Of a DNA stretch of 17,020 nucleotides, positions 15,890-17,020 are shown piece after piece. The notes beneath the pieces are model-generated. The model saw only the letters and a program-made list of their open reading frames with translations. It was not told where the DNA came from and searched no databases. Every line of letters starts with the position of its first letter. Position 1 is the first letter of the stretch. This DNA is from Anaerolineae bacterium (GTDB lineage: Bacteria; Chloroflexota; Anaerolineae; UBA1429). A program made the position numbers and the translations under genes. The stretch is taken from positions 1-17,020 of the forward strand of contig JAFGLK010000426.1 in assembly GCA_016928125.1 (NCBI GenBank), read 5' to 3'.

Positions 15890-17017
15890 TCAGGCTTCCG
15901 ACGGCTCGTCCCCGCCTCCTGTGACCATCTCAGAGGGGAAGTCCGTCTCCTCCCTCAGCATGGCCTGGACACAGCCAAACCAGTCCGATTGGGCCTGTCT
16001 GGCGCGCACGCAGAGCTGACCGCGGGTATTCCGCTCCTCATCCTCCTGGAGCACGACCCAGGCCTCGCGCGGGGGCCAGACAATCCAGCTGATGAGCCCT
16101 AGAACAGCCAGTGCAGCGCCGAGAGCCGCGATGGGTAGATGGGGCTCGCGCCGGCCTTGAACCGTGATATAGTACTCAAAGTCCACGCCAAGGACGAGGT
16201 TCTCCGCTTCGATCTGTTCGCCCTGCTGAAGAAACAGCTCCTCGAGTACCTGGCCATCGCGCCCCCGGATGACCTGGACGTGGATGCTTGGCTCAGAGCT
16301 CGCCGCTTGCCCGGCCTCGGGCCTCTGAGGGGTCTGCGCATAGTAAAGCATGCGAATCAGCAGGCTTTGATCAGGAACGGCCAGCCATTTCTCCTGCTGC
16401 TCGTCGACAAAGGCCACACGCACCACGCGCGCCTGCCGCGGATCGCCGAGCAACTGGCGCAGTTCGAGCCTGTGTCCATCGACTGTCCTAGCCTGCACGC
16501 GCGCCGCCGGCCCATAGCCCAGCGCATAGATGGCGACATCTCCCACGCTTGCGCGTTCGCCTGCGCCCAGGGTGAGCGTGACTGCCGGCTGGCTGCTCGC
16601 CGTTACGCTCAGTCGGCTGCTCAGGCTTTGGATCGATCCCTCGGCGTCGGGAATGATCACCAACTCGTCTAGAAAGACGGTCATACTGTGCTTGGCATCG
16701 AGATAGCGCTCTTCGCCAACCACGAGGTTCTGCGGGGCTCCATTCCAACCGTAGGCCTCGTACACGCCAAAAGCGAGCCCCAAGACCAGAAGGCCGAACG
16801 GAAGCATAGCAACAAGCCAGCGTGTGCTTCCCAGCCTGTAGCCTGCCCCATACACCGTCGAGCCGCCCGCCGTACGCCAGGCCAGCCCCTGTCCGGCCGC
16901 GGCCATCGCACCAGCGACGCGTCGCTTGGACGGCTCGAGTCGATGAGGAAGGGTCAGGTCCGAGCTGGCCAGCCGTGAGAAGGGTGGCGGCGACCAGCTT
17001 GGCCTGCCCAGAGTCAT
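15890..17017 (-). CDS. ResB-like membrane protein, probably 5'-truncated by the window edge
   Basis: The visible part is 375 aa. Residues about 67-88 and 294-313 are membrane helices enclosing a roughly 200-residue extracytoplasmic domain, followed by VWPPREAWVVL and a polar tail of about 50 residues. This resembles the C-terminal half of ResB/Ccs1 cytochrome c biogenesis proteins: the GYRLGSTRW...LVLGLAFG helix, NLVVGEERYLD, a lipocalin-like beta domain with ALGYGPAARVQARTVDGHRL (166-184), a last helix, then a WPPREAWV motif. ResB works with CcsA/ResC in delivering haem and reduced apocytochrome outside the membrane; neither a partner nor a haem-binding His is confirmed here. The frame is open to the window end, so ATG 17017 is probably not the real start. 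The stop is in frame with the flippase gene. The alternative is an unknown membrane-anchored surface protein. Confidence 0.6.
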   Translation of the reverse strand: MTLGRPSWSPPPFSRLASSDLTLPHRLEPSKRRVAGAMAAAGQGLAWRTAGGSTVYGAGYRLGSTRWLVAMLPFGLLVLGLAFGVYEAYGWNGAPQNLVVGEERYLDAKHSMTVFLDELVIIPDAEGSIQSLSSRLSVTASSQPAVTLTLGAGERASVGDVAIYALGYGPAARVQARTVDGHRLELRQLLGDPRQARVVRVAFVDEQQEKWLAVPDQSLLIRMLYYAQTPQRPEAGQAASSEPSIHVQVIRGRDGQVLEELFLQQGEQIEAENLVLGVDFEYYITVQGRREPHLPIAALGAALAVLGLISWIVWPPREAWVVLQEDEERNTRGQLCVRARQAQSDWFGCVQAMLREETDFPSEMVTGGGDEPSEA

Positions 17018-17020
17018 CAG

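Noticed and set aside
1..17020. Insertion sequences, CRISPR arrays, tRNA or rRNA genes, phage genes
   Set aside because: No transposase, integrase, regularly spaced repeat, or tRNA/rRNA consensus was seen anywhere in the window.

Overview
The window is GC-rich, densely coding bacterial DNA with tight gene overlaps, GTG and TTG starts alongside ATG, and no sign of mobile elements, CRISPR or tRNA/rRNA genes. A very large O-antigen-ligase-like membrane protein with C-terminal TPRs, a membrane-anchored cyclophilin and a ResB-like protein next to surface-glycan genes suggest Chloroflexota (Anaerolineae-like). This is an inference from gene types, not a placement by any marker gene.

Layout. (1) Positions 1-359 hold no gene. 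They contain a near-consensus sigma70 promoter (TTGACA, 17 nt, TAGAAT) and then a predicted untranslated leader of about 300 nt with several perfect hairpins and a perfect anti-Shine-Dalgarno match, directly before mgtE, a Mg2+ channel/transporter gene on the + strand (360-1709). A strong GC hairpin lies in the convergent gap after it. (2) Everything else is on the - strand. The set transcribed last is a four-gene group read from 7519 down to 1779: an O-antigen-ligase/polymerase-like protein fused to TPRs, a WecA/TagO-type polyprenyl-phosphate sugar-1-phosphate transferase, a membrane-anchored cyclophilin, and a VTT/DedA-like membrane protein. It has its own candidate promoter at 7556-7584. 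(3) Upstream, from 15805 down to 7650, is a run of a Wzx-type flippase gene followed by six glycosyltransferase genes (GT4, GT2, GT4, GT4, GT4, GT4). Their stops and starts overlap or nearly touch, which indicates one translationally coupled operon. (4) At the right edge is a ResB-like membrane protein whose 5' part probably lies outside the window.

Taken together, blocks 2 and 3 look like a Wzx-dependent surface polysaccharide or glycan pathway. The WecA-like enzyme would put the first sugar phosphate on undecaprenyl phosphate, the six glycosyltransferases would extend the repeat unit, Wzx would flip it, and the Wzy/WaaL-like protein would polymerise or ligate it outside the membrane. No sugar-nucleotide synthesis genes or chain-length regulator are present here. 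The most unusual element is the mgtE leader. It looks like a regulatory RNA controlling ribosome access, and I do not see the known M-box consensus in it.
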